Notes: a model not told the origin generated them from the letters alone. 64,000 bases of DNA from Chromohalobacter beijerinckii (GCF_023061185.1 NZ_JAKGAK010000001.1:395084-459083); one strand, 5' to 3'; numbered from the stretch's first letter, positions 38,284 to 48,476 are shown. Numbers and translations are program-made.

Positions 38284-39903
38284 TCACACGTCGAGCAAGA
38301 AACGCGCGGGATCCTCAAGCAGTTCCTTGATCGTGACCAGGAACTGCACCGCGTCCTTGCCGTCAATCATGCGGTGATCATAGGAGATGGCGAGATACAT
38401 CATCGGACGAATCTCGACCTTGCCGTCGACGGCCATCGGACGCTCCTGGATCTTGTGCATACCCAGAATAGCGGTCTGTGGCGGATTGATGATCGGTGTC
38501 GACAGCAACGAACCGAAGATACCGCCGTTGGTGATGGTGAAGGTCCCGCCCTGCATGTCTTCGATGCCGAGCTTGCCGTCGCGACCGCGCTTGCCGAAGT
38601 CGACGATGCTCTTCTCGACATCGGCGAGCTTCATGCTGTCGGTATCACGCAGCACCGGCACGACCAGGCCTCGCGGCGTGGACACGGCAACACCGATGTC
38701 CTGATAGCCGTGATAGACGATATCGCTGCCGTCGATCGACGCGTTCACGTCGGGGAACCGCTTGAGAGCCTCGGTGCATGCCTTGACGAAGAAGCCCATG
38801 AACCCGAGCTTGGTATCGTGCGCCTTCTGGAAAGTTTCCTTGTACTGACTGCGCAGGTTCATCACCGCGCTCATGTCCACCTCATTATAGGTGGTCAGCA
38901 TGGCGGCGGTCTGCTGCGCCTGCACCAGACGCTTGGCGATGGTCTGGCGCAGACGACTCATTGGCACGCGCTGCTCAGGGCGATCACCCTCGACGGCAGG
39001 TGCCGGTGCAGCAGCGGCCTTGACGTCCCCACCAGTGGACTTGGCCTCCTTCTTGGCGGAGCCATCCTTGACGGCTTTTTGCACGTCTTCTTTCAGAACA
39101 CGGCCGCCCTTGCCGGTGCCTTCGATCTTGCTGGCGTCCAGATCGTGCTCGGCGACCAGCTTGCGTGCCGCCGGTGCGAGGATCTTGTCGCCGACCTTTT
39201 CGTCACTGCCACCACCGGCGTCTTTCGACTCACTCGCCGTGTCGTCTGATGCGGCAGCCTCGCCCCCCCCCGCATCACCGCCGGCGCCTTCGGCAAACAA
39301 CGCGAGCACCGCTTCGGACTCGACTTGCTCGCCTTCCTGCACCTTGATTTCGCTGAGGGCGCCATCGGCCGGAGCGACAACTTCGAGCACCACCTTGTCG
39401 GTCTCGATGTCCGCGAGGATCTCGTCGCGCTTCACCGCTTCACCGACCTGCTTGTGCCAGGTGGCCACGGTCCCTTCCTGAACGGATTCCGGGAAGCTCG
39501 GCGCTTTGACGTCATGCTGCTTACCAGACGCTGCCGGCTTGGCATCGTCAGACTTGGCCGCTGCCGAATCCTGCTTCTCGCCGGTCTCTTCTTTCTTCGA
39601 GTCTTCTTTGTTAGAGCCCTCAGCGGATTTAGAGCCTTCAGCAGGCTTTTCGCCGCCGCCTTCACTCGCGGCGCCCAGCATCCCAAGCACCTGCTCAGAG
39701 TCGCACGTATCGCCTTCTTCCACTTTGATTTCAGTCACGGTGCCGGCGTCCGGCGCCACGACTTCGAGAACGACCTTGTCCGTCTCGATCTCGACAATCA
39801 GCTCATCACGCTCAACGCTGTCACCGACCTTCTTGTGCCAAGTGGCGATAGTGCCCTCGGCAACGGATTCCGGGAAATTCGGCGCTTTGATCTCAGTAGC
39901 CAT
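38284..39903 (-). CDS. sucB: 2-Oxoglutarate dehydrogenase E2 with two lipoyl domains
   Basis: 539 residues, over 120 longer than the usual E2o (about 405). Two lipoyl domains are visible: residues 1-77 with lysine Lys43 in ETDKVVLE, and 131-205 with Lys170 in the same motif, joined by a charged Ser/Glu/Lys/Ala linker. Next come the peripheral-subunit-binding domain (about 238-275, [29 protein letters not shown]) and the acyltransferase core with DHRMIDG near residue 509. Most E2o proteins carry a single lipoyl domain. A run of nine G residues codes for Gly in the second linker (39263-39271). Confidence 0.95.
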   Translation of the reverse strand: MATEIKAPNFPESVAEGTIATWHKKVGDSVERDELIVEIETDKVVLEVVAPDAGTVTEIKVEEGDTCDSEQVLGMLGAASEGGGEKPAEGSKSAEGSNKEDSKKEETGEKQDSAAAKSDDAKPAASGKQHDVKAPSFPESVQEGTVATWHKQVGEAVKRDEILADIETDKVVLEVVAPADGALSEIKVQEGEQVESEAVLALFAEGAGGDAGGGEAAASDDTASESKDAGGGSDEKVGDKILAPAARKLVAEHDLDASKIEGTGKGGRVLKEDVQKAVKDGSAKKEAKSTGGDVKAAAAPAPAVEGDRPEQRVPMSRLRQTIAKRLVQAQQTAAMLTTYNEVDMSAVMNLRSQYKETFQKAHDTKLGFMGFFVKACTEALKRFPDVNASIDGSDIVYHGYQDIGVAVSTPRGLVVPVLRDTDSMKLADVEKSIVDFGKRGRDGKLGIEDMQGGTFTITNGGIFGSLLSTPIINPPQTAILGMHKIQERPMAVDGKVEIRPMMYLAISYDHRMIDGKDAVQFLVTIKELLEDPARFLLDV

Positions 39904-39944
39904 GTCGTTTCCTTAGTGTTTTCTCTCGATCCCGATGGAACGCC

Positions 39945-42764
39945 TCAGCCAGTAATGGCGTCTTCGACCAGCTGGCGCTGCTGTTCAACATGGACGGACA
40001 TGTAGCCGGATGCCGGTGCGGCGGATGCCGGACGCCCCGCGAACTTCAGTTCACGCCCCAAGCCTTCCTGCACCATATCGGCCACCAGACGCATGTGATG
40101 CTGGCTTTGATACCAGGCGCCCTGGTTGAGCGGCTCCTCCTGACACCAAACGACCTGTTCGAGGTTCGGATAGGTCTTGAAGACCTCGTACAGCTCCTCC
40201 TTGGGGAAAGGATAGACCTGCTCCAAACGCACGATCGCAACATCATCGCTGCCATTTTCGGCACGATAGTTCGCCAGATCGTAGTAGACCTTGCCCGAAC
40301 ACAACACCACGCGTTTGACACTCTCCGCATCGAGCTTGCCTTGGTCCGGCAGCACCATTTCGAAGCGGCCGTTGGACAGATCTTCCAGCGTCGAGGTTGC
40401 TTCCTTGTGACGCAGCAGGCTCTTCGGCGACATGATCACCAGCGGCTTGCGCAGCGGGCGGATCACCTGACGCCGCAAAAGGTGGAATATCTGAGCCGGC
40501 GTGGTCGGCATGCAGACCTGCATATTGTGCTCGGCACACAGCTGCAGGAAGCGCTCGAGACGCGCCGAGGAGTGCTCGGGGCCCTGCCCTTCATAGCCAT
40601 GCGGTAGCAGCATGGTGAGCCCGCAAAGCCGTCCCCACTTGGTCTCGCCGGAGGAAATGAACTGGTCGATCACCACCTGTGCCCCGTTGGTGAAGTCACC
40701 GAACTGGGCTTCCCAAATGATCAAGGCCTTGGGCGTGGTCGTGGAATACCCGTACTCGAACGCCAGTGCCGCTTCCTCGGACAAAAAGGAGTCACGGATG
40801 GTGAAGCGCGGCTGGTCTTCCTTGATATGTTCCAGCGGCACATAGGTCGAGCCATCTTTCTGGTTATGCACGACGGCATGGCGGTGGGAGAAGGTTCCAC
40901 GCCCGGTATCCTGCCCCGTCAGACGAATAGGGTGGCCTTCATCCAGCAAGGTGGCGTACGCCAAGGTTTCGCCAAAGCCCCAGTTGATGGCCAGATCGCC
41001 GGCGGCCATCTTACGACGATCCTCGTAGATCTTGGCCACCTGGCGCTGGACCTCGACGTCTTCGGGAACCTCGCACATCTTGGCGGCTAGTTGCTGCATG
41101 CGCGTCATGTCGATCGAGGTATCGGCGTCGCCCGTCCACGTGTGCCCGAGATAAGGCGTCCAGTCGACGAATAGCTCGGTATTGGGCTCCTTGACCAGCG
41201 CATTGGCGACGTGGTTGCCTGCCACCAAGTCATCGCGATATTTCTCGACCATAGCAGCCGCGTCGTCGTCGCTGATCATGCCCTCTTGCACCAAGCGCGC
41301 CACGTAGAGTTCGCGCGAACTCTTGTGCGACTTGATCTTCTGGTACATCAGCGGCTGAGTCCCGGAGGGCTCGTCGGCCTCGTTATGACCGCGCTTGCGG
41401 TAGCAGACGAGATCGATCACCACGTCCTTGTTGAACTGGTAACGATAATCGACAGCCACCTGGGTAGCATGCACCACCGCCTCGGGATCATCACCATTCA
41501 CGTGGAAGATCGGCGCCTGGACCATCTTGGCGATATCGGTGCAGTACTCAGTGGAGCGTGCATCGTCAGGCCGTGACGTGGTGAAACCGACCTGGTTATT
41601 GATGACGATATGCACGGTGCCGCCGGTCTTGTAACCGCGGGTCTGGGACATCTGGAATGTCTCCATCACCACGCCCTGGCCGGCAAAAGCGGCATCGCCA
41701 TGCACCACCACCGGTAGCACCTTGGCGCCCTCGCCATCTTCGCGACGATCCTGGCGGGCACGCACGGACCCTTCGACCACCGGCGAGACAATCTCGAGGT
41801 GCGAGGGGTTGAACGCCAATGCCAGGTGAACCTCGCCACCTTCGGTCATCACGTTGGAACTGAAGCCCTGGTGGTACTTCACATCCCCAGAGCCCTGCTG
41901 GATGACTTTCTTGCCATCGAACTCGTCGATCAGTTCCGATGGACTCTTGCCCAGCAAGTTGACCAGCAGGTTGAGGCGGCCTCGGTGCGCCATGCCGATG
42001 ACGACTTCCTTGGTGCCATAATTGCCCGTACGCTGGATGATTTCGTCAACCATCGGGATGAAGGTCTCGCCGCCTTCCAGACCGAAGCGTTTGGTGCCTG
42101 GATACTTGGACGCGAGATAATTTTCCAACCCTTCGGCAGCCGTCAAACGCTCGAGGATATGCTTGCGTACATCGACGCTGTAGTCCGGCTTGGAACGCAC
42201 CGATTCGAAGCGTTGCTGTAACCAACGCTTCTCGTCGGTGTCGACGATATGCATGAACTCGCAGCCAATGCTGCGGCAGTACGTCTTTTCCAGGACGTCG
42301 ACGATTTCCTTGAGCGGCGCCTGGTCCTTGCCCAGGAACAGTGAGCCAGTCTGGAAGGACGTCTCCATATCAGCGTCGGTCAGCTGATGGAAGGAAAGAT
42401 CCAGATCAGGAATCGGAGTCGGGCTGCGAAGCCCCAGCGGGTCGATATCGGCGCGCTGATGGCCGCGGAAGCGGTAGGCGTTGATCAGCTGGAGAACCTT
42501 GACCTGCTTTTTGTTCTCGCTGCTGTCAGCGACACCGGCGGCGGGCTTGCCACGACGATTTTGCGCCAACTGATAGAACTGATCGCGAATCGGACTGAGA
42601 GGAACGTCGTGAGAGGGGGCGCCTTCCGGACGAGGTAACTGATCGAAATAGTTACGCCATTCGTCGGGAACCTCAGAGGGCTCGACGAGGTATTGCTCGT
42701 AGAGCGCTTCCACGTAGTGGGCGTTGCCGCCGCTGACATGGGAAGTGCGCCACATCAACTCCAT
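39945..42764 (-). CDS. sucA: 2-Oxoglutarate dehydrogenase E1
   Basis: 939 residues from the ATG at 42764, which has AGAAGG just upstream; an ATG at 42779 is possible. Homodimeric E1o: N-terminal HPEEWRNYF-type segment (EWRNYFDQLPRPEG), active-site GMAHRGRLNLLVNLLGK, thiamine-diphosphate motif GDAAFAGQGVV ... INNQVGFTTS, and C-terminal transketolase-like part with MLLPHGYEGQGPEHSSARLERFLQ. It decarboxylates 2-oxoglutarate and passes the succinyl group to SucB, whose gene follows 41 bases downstream. Confidence 0.96.
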   Translation of the reverse strand: MELMWRTSHVSGGNAHYVEALYEQYLVEPSEVPDEWRNYFDQLPRPEGAPSHDVPLSPIRDQFYQLAQNRRGKPAAGVADSSENKKQVKVLQLINAYRFRGHQRADIDPLGLRSPTPIPDLDLSFHQLTDADMETSFQTGSLFLGKDQAPLKEIVDVLEKTYCRSIGCEFMHIVDTDEKRWLQQRFESVRSKPDYSVDVRKHILERLTAAEGLENYLASKYPGTKRFGLEGGETFIPMVDEIIQRTGNYGTKEVVIGMAHRGRLNLLVNLLGKSPSELIDEFDGKKVIQQGSGDVKYHQGFSSNVMTEGGEVHLALAFNPSHLEIVSPVVEGSVRARQDRREDGEGAKVLPVVVHGDAAFAGQGVVMETFQMSQTRGYKTGGTVHIVINNQVGFTTSRPDDARSTEYCTDIAKMVQAPIFHVNGDDPEAVVHATQVAVDYRYQFNKDVVIDLVCYRKRGHNEADEPSGTQPLMYQKIKSHKSSRELYVARLVQEGMISDDDAAAMVEKYRDDLVAGNHVANALVKEPNTELFVDWTPYLGHTWTGDADTSIDMTRMQQLAAKMCEVPEDVEVQRQVAKIYEDRRKMAAGDLAINWGFGETLAYATLLDEGHPIRLTGQDTGRGTFSHRHAVVHNQKDGSTYVPLEHIKEDQPRFTIRDSFLSEEAALAFEYGYSTTTPKALIIWEAQFGDFTNGAQVVIDQFISSGETKWGRLCGLTMLLPHGYEGQGPEHSSARLERFLQLCAEHNMQVCMPTTPAQIFHLLRRQVIRPLRKPLVIMSPKSLLRHKEATSTLEDLSNGRFEMVLPDQGKLDAESVKRVVLCSGKVYYDLANYRAENGSDDVAIVRLEQVYPFPKEELYEVFKTYPNLEQVVWCQEEPLNQGAWYQSQHHMRLVADMVQEGLGRELKFAGRPASAAPASGYMSVHVEQQRQLVEDAITG

Positions 42765-42905
42765 TATGCCTTCTTGCATCTCTTGGTCACCCTATGCACT
42801 GATGGGTGTTCTTGGCGCTGGCACGCCCGGACGTGCCGGCGTCACTTGGGACCTGCGGGAGCAGGTTGGCGTCATACGCGACGCTAGGGTCCACTTATCG
42901 TCAAA

Positions 42906-42975
42906 AGCCGGTGCGCAGGGCACCGGCTAACGGCGGTCGCGGGACCGGCTTCCTGCGACGCCATGTCGCAGGAAG
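42906..42975. other. Two strong hairpins between sdhB and sucA
   Basis: AGCCGGTGC (42906-42914) pairs with 42920-42928, and CTTCCTGCGAC (42949-42959) pairs with 42965-42975; both stems are perfect (9 and 11 bp). They lie in the gap between sdhB and sucA. No T run is present, so mRNA processing or stability control between the sdh and suc parts of the transcript is likelier than full termination. Confidence 0.6.
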
Positions 42976-43013
42976 CGGCTTGTTGCCAATGATAACAAGC
43001 CACGCGGCGCGAT

Positions 43014-43724
43014 TTAAGTGGCATTAGACAGTAACATCTCACGAATCTTGCCAATCGCACGTGTCGGATTGAGCCCTTTAGGGCACACCGCCACGCAATT
43101 CATGATGCCACGGCACCGGAACAGGCTGAACGGGTCTTCAAGCCGCTCCAGGCGCTCACGCGTTGCGGTATCACGTGAATCGGCGAGAAAGCGATAAGCC
43201 TGCAGCAGGCCAGCCGGCCCTACGAACTTGTCTGGATTCCACCAGAAGGAGGGGCAGGCCGTGGAGCAGCAGGCGCACAGAATGCACTCGTAAAGCCCAT
43301 CGAGCTTTTCGCGTTCTTCCGGCGACTGCAACCGCTCCATCGTGGGCTCGGTGGTATCGTTCTGCAGATAAGGCTGGATGCTCTCATACTGCTTGTAGAA
43401 CACCCCCATATCGACCACCAGGTCACGGATAACCGGCAAACCGGGCAGCGGGCGCAGCACCAACTTGTTGTCCTTGACCACCTCGGACAACGGCGTAACG
43501 CAAGCCAAACCATTCTTGCCGTTCATGTTCATGCCATCGGAACCGCAAACCCCTTCGCGGCAGCTACGCCGGTACGCCATGGAGCTATCCTGCTGCTTGA
43601 TCATTTCAAGCGCATTGAGAACCATGATATCGCGCCCCTGCGTATCCAACTGGAACTCCTGCATGTAGGGCACGGAATCGGTTTCCGGGTTGTAACGATA
43701 AATGGATATCTGAAGCGTAGACAT
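43014..43724 (-). CDS. sdhB: Succinate dehydrogenase iron-sulfur subunit
   Basis: 236 residues from the ATG at 43724. Cysteine groups for the three clusters: SCREGVCGSDG with a fourth cysteine in NGLAC for [2Fe-2S], CILCACCSTACP for [4Fe-4S], and CRGIMNCVAVCPKGLNP completing the [3Fe-4S] site. It transfers electrons from SdhA FAD to ubiquinone at the membrane. Thirteen bases after sdhA. The clusters are presumably supplied by the suf system encoded in this window. Confidence 0.97.
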   Translation of the reverse strand: MSTLQISIYRYNPETDSVPYMQEFQLDTQGRDIMVLNALEMIKQQDSSMAYRRSCREGVCGSDGMNMNGKNGLACVTPLSEVVKDNKLVLRPLPGLPVIRDLVVDMGVFYKQYESIQPYLQNDTTEPTMERLQSPEEREKLDGLYECILCACCSTACPSFWWNPDKFVGPAGLLQAYRFLADSRDTATRERLERLEDPFSLFRCRGIMNCVAVCPKGLNPTRAIGKIREMLLSNAT

Positions 43725-43737
43725 CTTGGACAACCCC

Positions 43738-45510
43738 TTAGTAGGTGCGGATTTTCGGCTCGAAGGTCTCGACGGTCTTCGGCGCAAAGTTCACGTCACG
43801 CTGCCCCAGCCGCTTCTCGACCGGGAAGTACATGGAGTGCTTGAGCCAGTTGGCGTCGTCGCGATCCGGATAGTCATAGCGCGAATGCGCGCCGCGGCTT
43901 TCCTTACGGTCCAAGGCGGAGATTGCCGTGGCCTCCGCCACTTCGAGCAGATTGTCGAGTTCCAACGCTTCGACACGCGCGGTATTGAAAGCATTGGATT
44001 TATCGGCCAGATGCGCGTTACCGATACGCTCGCGGAGGTCGGCCAGTTTCTTGACGCCCTCCTGCATGGTGTCTTCCTGACGAAAGACGCCAAAATCGTT
44101 TTGCATGACTTCCTGCAGCTCGGCACGCAATTCAGGAATTGCCTCGCCGCCGCTCGATTCATCCCAGCGGTTGATGCGAGCCATGGCACTATCGATATCG
44201 GACTGAGCCGCCTCGAGGTAATCGACACCTTCATTGAGCGCTTGCTCGATGAACATACCGGCTGCACGCCCGAAGACCACCAAGTCGAGCAGTGAATTAC
44301 CGCCCAGGCGGTTGGCGCCGTGTACGGACACACATGCCGCTTCGCCACAGGCGAACAGCCCGTTGACGATCTGATCGTTGCCATCGGCGTCTTGCATGAT
44401 CGCCTGGCCGTGGACGTTGGTCGGTACGCCGCCCATCATGTAATGGCACGTCGGCACGACCGGGATCGGGTCCTTGGCAGGATCGACATGGGCGAAGGTC
44501 TTGGATAGCTCGACGATGCCCGGCAGACGCTTGCCCAGCACCTCTTCACCCAGGTGATCGAGCTTCAGCATGACGTGATCACCGTTTTCGCCGCAGCCAC
44601 GCCCTTCCAGGATTTCCATGACCATGGCGCGAGCCACGACATCGCGGCCAGCCAGGTCCTTGGCGTTCGGCGCATAACGCTCCATGAAGCGTTCGCCATC
44701 CTTGTTGATCAGGTAGCCACCCTCGCCACGACAACCTTCGGTAACCAAGACCCCGGCCCCGTAAATGCCGGTGGGGTGGAACTGCCACATCTCCATGTCC
44801 TGCATGGGGAAGCCAGCACGAAGCGCCATGCCGATACCATCACCGGTATTGATCAGCGCGTTAGTCGTGGACGCGTAGATGCGGCCCGAGCCGCCGGTCG
44901 CCAATACCGTCGCCTTGGACTTGATATGCACGATTTCGCCGGTCTCGATGCACATGGCGATACAGCCCACCACATCGCCATCGGCATTCTTGACCAGATC
45001 CACCGCGTACCATTCATTCAGGAATACGGTGTTATTTTTCAGATTGTTCTGATACAGCGTATGTAGCAGCGCATGGCCGGTACGGTCAGCAGCAGCGCAT
45101 GTGCGCGCGGCCTGGCCGCCCTTGCCGAAGTCCTTGGACTGGCCACCGAAAGGGCGCTGGTAGATACGGCCGTTATCGAAACGCGAGAACGGCAGCCCCA
45201 TGTGTTCTAGCTCGAAAACCGCCTTGGGGCCTTCGGAACACAAATACTCAGCGGCATCCTGGTCAGCGATATAGTCACCGCCCTTGACGGTGTCGTACAT
45301 ATGCCAGCGCCAATCGTCATTGGGATCGGCAGAAGCGATGGCGCAGGTGATGCCACCTTGGGCGGAGACGGTGTGCGAGCGCGTCGGAAAGACCTTGGAC
45401 AGCACCGCGGTCTTCTTGCCGGACTTGGCCAGCTCAAGCGCGGTACGCAGACCGGAGCCACCGCCACCGATGATGATTGCGTCGAATGTCAGGCTACGCA
45501 TATTGGACAT
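43738..45510 (-). CDS. sdhA: Succinate dehydrogenase flavoprotein subunit
   Basis: 590 residues. FAD-binding [18 protein letters not shown] at the N-terminus, His46 in [12 protein letters not shown] for covalent FAD attachment, substrate-site segments [11 protein letters not shown] and the catalytic Arg in [20 protein letters not shown], and a C-terminal helical domain ending in [25 protein letters not shown]. It oxidises succinate to fumarate. Three bases separate its start from the sdhD stop. Confidence 0.98.
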   Translation of the reverse strand: MSNMRSLTFDAIIIGGGGSGLRTALELAKSGKKTAVLSKVFPTRSHTVSAQGGITCAIASADPNDDWRWHMYDTVKGGDYIADQDAAEYLCSEGPKAVFELEHMGLPFSRFDNGRIYQRPFGGQSKDFGKGGQAARTCAAADRTGHALLHTLYQNNLKNNTVFLNEWYAVDLVKNADGDVVGCIAMCIETGEIVHIKSKATVLATGGSGRIYASTTNALINTGDGIGMALRAGFPMQDMEMWQFHPTGIYGAGVLVTEGCRGEGGYLINKDGERFMERYAPNAKDLAGRDVVARAMVMEILEGRGCGENGDHVMLKLDHLGEEVLGKRLPGIVELSKTFAHVDPAKDPIPVVPTCHYMMGGVPTNVHGQAIMQDADGNDQIVNGLFACGEAACVSVHGANRLGGNSLLDLVVFGRAAGMFIEQALNEGVDYLEAAQSDIDSAMARINRWDESSGGEAIPELRAELQEVMQNDFGVFRQEDTMQEGVKKLADLRERIGNAHLADKSNAFNTARVEALELDNLLEVAEATAISALDRKESRGAHSRYDYPDRDDANWLKHSMYFPVEKRLGQRDVNFAPKTVETFEPKIRTY

Positions 45511-45513
45511 GAA

Positions 45514-45861
45514 TTAGGCTCCCCAAAGGACTTGAACGCCCCACACCAGAAAAACGAAGATGGCCAGCATGACGACCGCTTGAAATGCAAAGCGCGCACC
45601 CGCCTGCTTGAGATAGTCAGTGGACACCGTCCACAAACCGACCCATGCGTGCGCCGCGATGGAAATAAAGGCCAGCAGGGAGAAGATACGCATCCAGGTC
45701 TGCGAGAAGAGACCGCTCCACGTGGCGTAATCGAGCCCCGGATGGAACAAGAGATACAGGACCATGAACACGGCATAGACCGCCAGGATAATGGCCGAGA
45801 CTCGCTGGATCAGCCAATCGGAAAGGCCACTGCGACCGAGGTTCGTGATGTTGGTTACCAT
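45514..45861 (-). CDS. sdhD: Succinate dehydrogenase membrane anchor subunit D
   Basis: 115 residues from the ATG at 45861, which has AGGAG seven bases upstream; an ATG six bases earlier is too close to that site. Three transmembrane helices; conserved SDWLIQRVSAIILAVY in the first helix and the heme-ligand His in FISIAAHAWVGLWTVSTDYLK of the second. Anchors SdhAB and helps bind ubiquinone and heme b. It overlaps sdhC by seven bases. Confidence 0.93.
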   Translation of the reverse strand: MVTNITNLGRSGLSDWLIQRVSAIILAVYAVFMVLYLLFHPGLDYATWSGLFSQTWMRIFSLLAFISIAAHAWVGLWTVSTDYLKQAGARFAFQAVVMLAIFVFLVWGVQVLWGA

Positions 45862-46232
45862 ACCCATACTCCTGCCAAAACCACCAAGATGGCACTGATC
45901 ACGACCGTGATCTGCGCCTTGCGATACCCACCCTCGAGATCCACGCCAATACCTGCATCCATCAGCAGGTGCTTGATGCCGGCCACGAAGTGGAAGCCCA
46001 GTGCCGAGAGCAGTCCCCAGGCGATCAGCTTGGCGAGTACGTTGTTGGCGAGGGTGTCACGCACTGCTTCGAATCCTTCGGGAGACGACAGTGACGCGTC
46101 GAGGGCCCAGAAACCGAAGATCAATCCCACAAAGAGAATGACACCGGTAATACGGTGGGCAATGGAGGTCAGTGCGGGAAGTGGAAATTTTATCGTCGTC
46201 AGGTCTAAGTTTACGGGTCTTTTGCTATTCAC
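45855..46232 (-). CDS. sdhC: Succinate dehydrogenase cytochrome b556 subunit
   Basis: 125 residues from a GTG at 46232. RPVNLDLTTIKFPLPALTSI followed by AHRITG carries the conserved Ser/Arg of the quinone site, and LGFHFVAGIKHLLMD in the second helix supplies the heme ligand. Three transmembrane helices. First gene of the sdhCDAB-sucAB-lpd-sucCD cluster, with a good promoter about 130 bases upstream. Confidence 0.94.
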   Translation of the reverse strand: MNSKRPVNLDLTTIKFPLPALTSIAHRITGVILFVGLIFGFWALDASLSSPEGFEAVRDTLANNVLAKLIAWGLLSALGFHFVAGIKHLLMDAGIGVDLEGGYRKAQITVVISAILVVLAGVWVW

Positions 46233-46360
46233 GGCTCATCACACTCTCTTGGCCCGCCAGCGGCTAGGGCTGTACCCGGTGCGGGCGGTGGTTTGAGGGG
46301 GAGGCCTTGGTCGAGGGCTTACATGACCAAGCCATGCTCCTGCCAGTCGCGCGGGATAAG

Positions 46361-46389
46361 ATTATAAGGACCGGGGGATGTCATGACAA
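46361..46389 (-). promoter_or_regulatory. Promoter of the sdh-suc cluster
   Basis: Minus strand: -35 TTGTCA (46384-46389), 17-bp spacer, -10 TATAAT (46361-46366, perfect). The leader to sdhC would be about 120 bases, long enough for sRNA or other post-transcriptional control. This lies in the 393-bp gap to gltA, which holds no gene. Confidence 0.65.
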
Positions 46390-46534
46390 ATGAGATAGCC
46401 CTTGCAGCCGTCCCCATGGACGCGTCAAATAGGGTAGCACTTCCGGGTAGGAACCTTGCTCGCCTCCTTTTCTATCGCCACGCCGGGACACGCCATGCGC
46501 GGCGGCGCCAAGCTCATAGGCGCCCTAGGCCCAA

Positions 46535-46562
46535 TTGACAATCCACCGCGTGGTTCTATAGT
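46535..46562 (+). promoter_or_regulatory. Promoter of gltA
   Basis: -35 TTGACA (46535-46540, perfect), 16-bp spacer, -10 TATAGT (46557-46562), about 64 bases before the gltA ATG. It is divergent from the sdh promoter, about 150 bp away, so a shared regulator could act on both. Confidence 0.65.
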
Positions 46563-46625
46563 AGGCGCATTATTTTCGCTGGCATGGCAAGCAAGACAAA
46601 GACTTAGGTAAAAGAGGAGGCCATA

Positions 46626-47912
46626 ATGGCTGACAGGAAAGCGCAGTTGACGGTAGAAGGGTTGGACAAGACGATCGAGTTCCCTGTCTACTCCGGCACC
46701 GTCGGGCCTGATGTGATCGACGTCCGCGGCCTGACCAGCGAAGGTCTGTTCACATACGACCCGGGCTTCGTCGCCACCGCCTCCTGCGAATCAGGCATCA
46801 CCTATATAGATGGTGCTGCGGGCGTTCTTCTCCACCGTGGCTACCCCATCGGCCAACTGGCCGAGCACTCCAACTACGTCGAGCTCTGTTATCTGCTGTT
46901 ATTCGGAGAGCTCCCCAGCAAGGCGCAATACGACGACTTCGCGGCCACCGTGAGAAATCACACCATGGTCCACGAACAACTCGTCAACTTCTTCAAGGGC
47001 TTCCGCCGCGATGCCCATCCGATGGCGATCCTATGCGGCGTCGTCGGTGGACTGGCCGCCTTCTACCACGACAATCTGGACATCACCAAGGAAGAAGAGC
47101 GCCGCGTCAGCGCGATTCGCCTGATCGCCAAGATGCCGACATTGGCCGCGATGTGCCACAAGTACAACATTGGACAGCCATTCAATTATCCGCGCAATGA
47201 TCTCGACTACGCGGAAAACTTCCTCTACATGATGTTCGGCAATCCGTGTGAAAGCTACGAGGTCAATCCGGTTTTCGCCAAGGCCATGGACCGGATCTTC
47301 ATGCTGCACGCCGACCATGAACAGAACGCCTCCACCTCCACGGTGCGTCTGGCGGGCTCAACGGGCGCCAACCCCTTCGCTTGCATCAGTGCCGGCATCG
47401 CCGCGCTATGGGGACCAGCCCATGGTGGCGCCAACGAAGCCGTGCTCAACATGCTCGACGAGATCGGTGATGAGTCCGAGGAAAACATCCAGCGCTTCAT
47501 CGACCGCGCCAAGGACAAGGACGATCCGTTCAAGCTGATGGGCTTTGGCCACCGCGTCTATCGCAATTTCGACCCGCGCGCCAAGGTCATGAAAGAAACC
47601 TGCGACGAGGTGCTGGGCGAACTCGGCATGGCCGACGATCCGCAGCTCAAGATCGCCAAGCGGCTCGAGCAGATCGCATTGGAAGACGACTACTTCATCG
47701 AGCGCAAGCTCTACCCGAACGTCGACTTCTACTCCGGCATCATCCTCAAGGCGATCGGCATTCCGACCAACATGTTTACCGTCATCTTCGCCATGGCCCG
47801 CACGATTGGCTGGACGTCTCACTGGAACGAGATGATCAGCGGCAGCTATCGCATCAGCCGTCCGCGTCAGCTCTATATCGGCCATTCCCAGCGGGACTAC
47901 CCAGCCAAGTAA
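46626..47912 (+). CDS. gltA: Citrate synthase (type II)
   Basis: 428 residues, typical of the hexameric NADH-sensitive type II enzymes of Gram-negative bacteria. N-terminal beta domain ([19 protein letters not shown]), [23 protein letters not shown] and [17 protein letters not shown] with the active-site histidines, and [12 protein letters not shown] with the catalytic region near the C-terminus. GAGGAGG at 46613-46619 precedes the ATG. It condenses oxaloacetate and acetyl-CoA and is divergent from the sdh-suc cluster. Confidence 0.98.
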   Translation: MADRKAQLTVEGLDKTIEFPVYSGTVGPDVIDVRGLTSEGLFTYDPGFVATASCESGITYIDGAAGVLLHRGYPIGQLAEHSNYVELCYLLLFGELPSKAQYDDFAATVRNHTMVHEQLVNFFKGFRRDAHPMAILCGVVGGLAAFYHDNLDITKEEERRVSAIRLIAKMPTLAAMCHKYNIGQPFNYPRNDLDYAENFLYMMFGNPCESYEVNPVFAKAMDRIFMLHADHEQNASTSTVRLAGSTGANPFACISAGIAALWGPAHGGANEAVLNMLDEIGDESEENIQRFIDRAKDKDDPFKLMGFGHRVYRNFDPRAKVMKETCDEVLGELGMADDPQLKIAKRLEQIALEDDYFIERKLYPNVDFYSGIILKAIGIPTNMFTVIFAMARTIGWTSHWNEMISGSYRISRPRQLYIGHSQRDYPAK

Positions 47913-47969
47913 CTTGCTAGCCAAAACCCGGCCGAGACATTTCTAGCCAGGTGACTGCACGAGAGTGTC

Positions 47970-47998
47970 ACGGACCGCCTTCAGGGCGGTCCGTTACG
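47970..47998 (+). terminator. Terminator after gltA
   Basis: 10-bp perfect stem ACGGACCGCC (47970-47979) and GGCGGTCCGT (47985-47994), loop TTCAG, followed by TACGTTT, 58 bases after the gltA stop. Confidence 0.75.
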
Positions 47999-48344
47999 TT
48001 TGACTCCCCGTCTCATCGCACCCCTGCACTCCCCATCCCCACAGTCGTGTTCTTTATCCTGACGACGCTGGGCGTTTTCCACACTTTCTGTGGATAAACC
48101 TGTTCAAAACCTTTAGGTAGTTCGCCAGAAACACCATGACAAGGCGGTTACGCTCAAATCGATTAATTTTTGATCTAATATAAGTGCTTGAAAAACAGCA
48201 TGTTTTTCAATAACGCGCAACATGACGGACCTTAGCCGGCGTTATACACAACACGAAAGCAAAGGCGGCGCGGCAGTGGACAAGGTCCCAGAGGTGTCAA
48301 GGGGAAAAACGTATAAAAACGTCTAATACGAACGGGAAGCAGAG
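47999..48344. other. Gene-free region with DnaA-box-like sites and a palindrome
   Basis: No gene is apparent between the gltA terminator and the tRNA terminator. It contains TGTGGATAA (48089-48097, exact complement of the DnaA box TTATCCACA), TTATACACA (48242-48250, also within the TTATNCACA consensus), a one-mismatch TTTTCCACA (48075-48083), an AT-rich stretch around 48158-48186 and a perfect 10-bp inverted repeat TTGAAAAACA-GCA-TGTTTTTCAA (48188-48210). It could be a DnaA-binding locus; there is no dnaA, dnaN or gidA nearby to support a chromosome origin. Confidence 0.45.
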
Positions 48345-48368
48345 ACAAAAAAAGACGCTTTCGCGTCT
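48345..48368 (-). terminator. Terminator of the tRNA transcript
   Basis: Stem AGACGC (48353-48358)/GCGTCT (48363-48368) with TTTC loop; on the minus strand it is followed by seven T residues (48347-48353). It lies just downstream of tRNA-Glu. Confidence 0.85.
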
Positions 48369-48400
48369 CTGATATCACCACTGCTGTGGGCAAGAAAAGG

Positions 48401-48476
48401 TGGCGTCCCATAGGGGGTTTGAACCCCTGTTACCGCCGTGAAAGGGCGGTGTCCTGGACCACTAGACGAATGGGAC
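48401..48476 (-). tRNA. tRNA-Glu (anticodon TTC)
   Basis: 76 nt including the encoded CCA. Acceptor GTCCCAT pairs with ATGGGAC; the anticodon loop CCTTTCAC in the stem ACCGCC/GGCGGT gives TTC; T-arm GGGGTTTGAACCCC. Closely resembles E. coli tRNA-Glu. It lies 15 bases downstream of tRNA-Ala and in the same direction as gltX, whose product charges it. Confidence 0.97.

Noticed and set aside
47999..48344. Chromosomal replication origin
   Set aside because: Only two exact DnaA boxes and none of the usual origin genes (dnaA, dnaN, rpmH, gidA) nearby; kept only as a DnaA-box-containing region.
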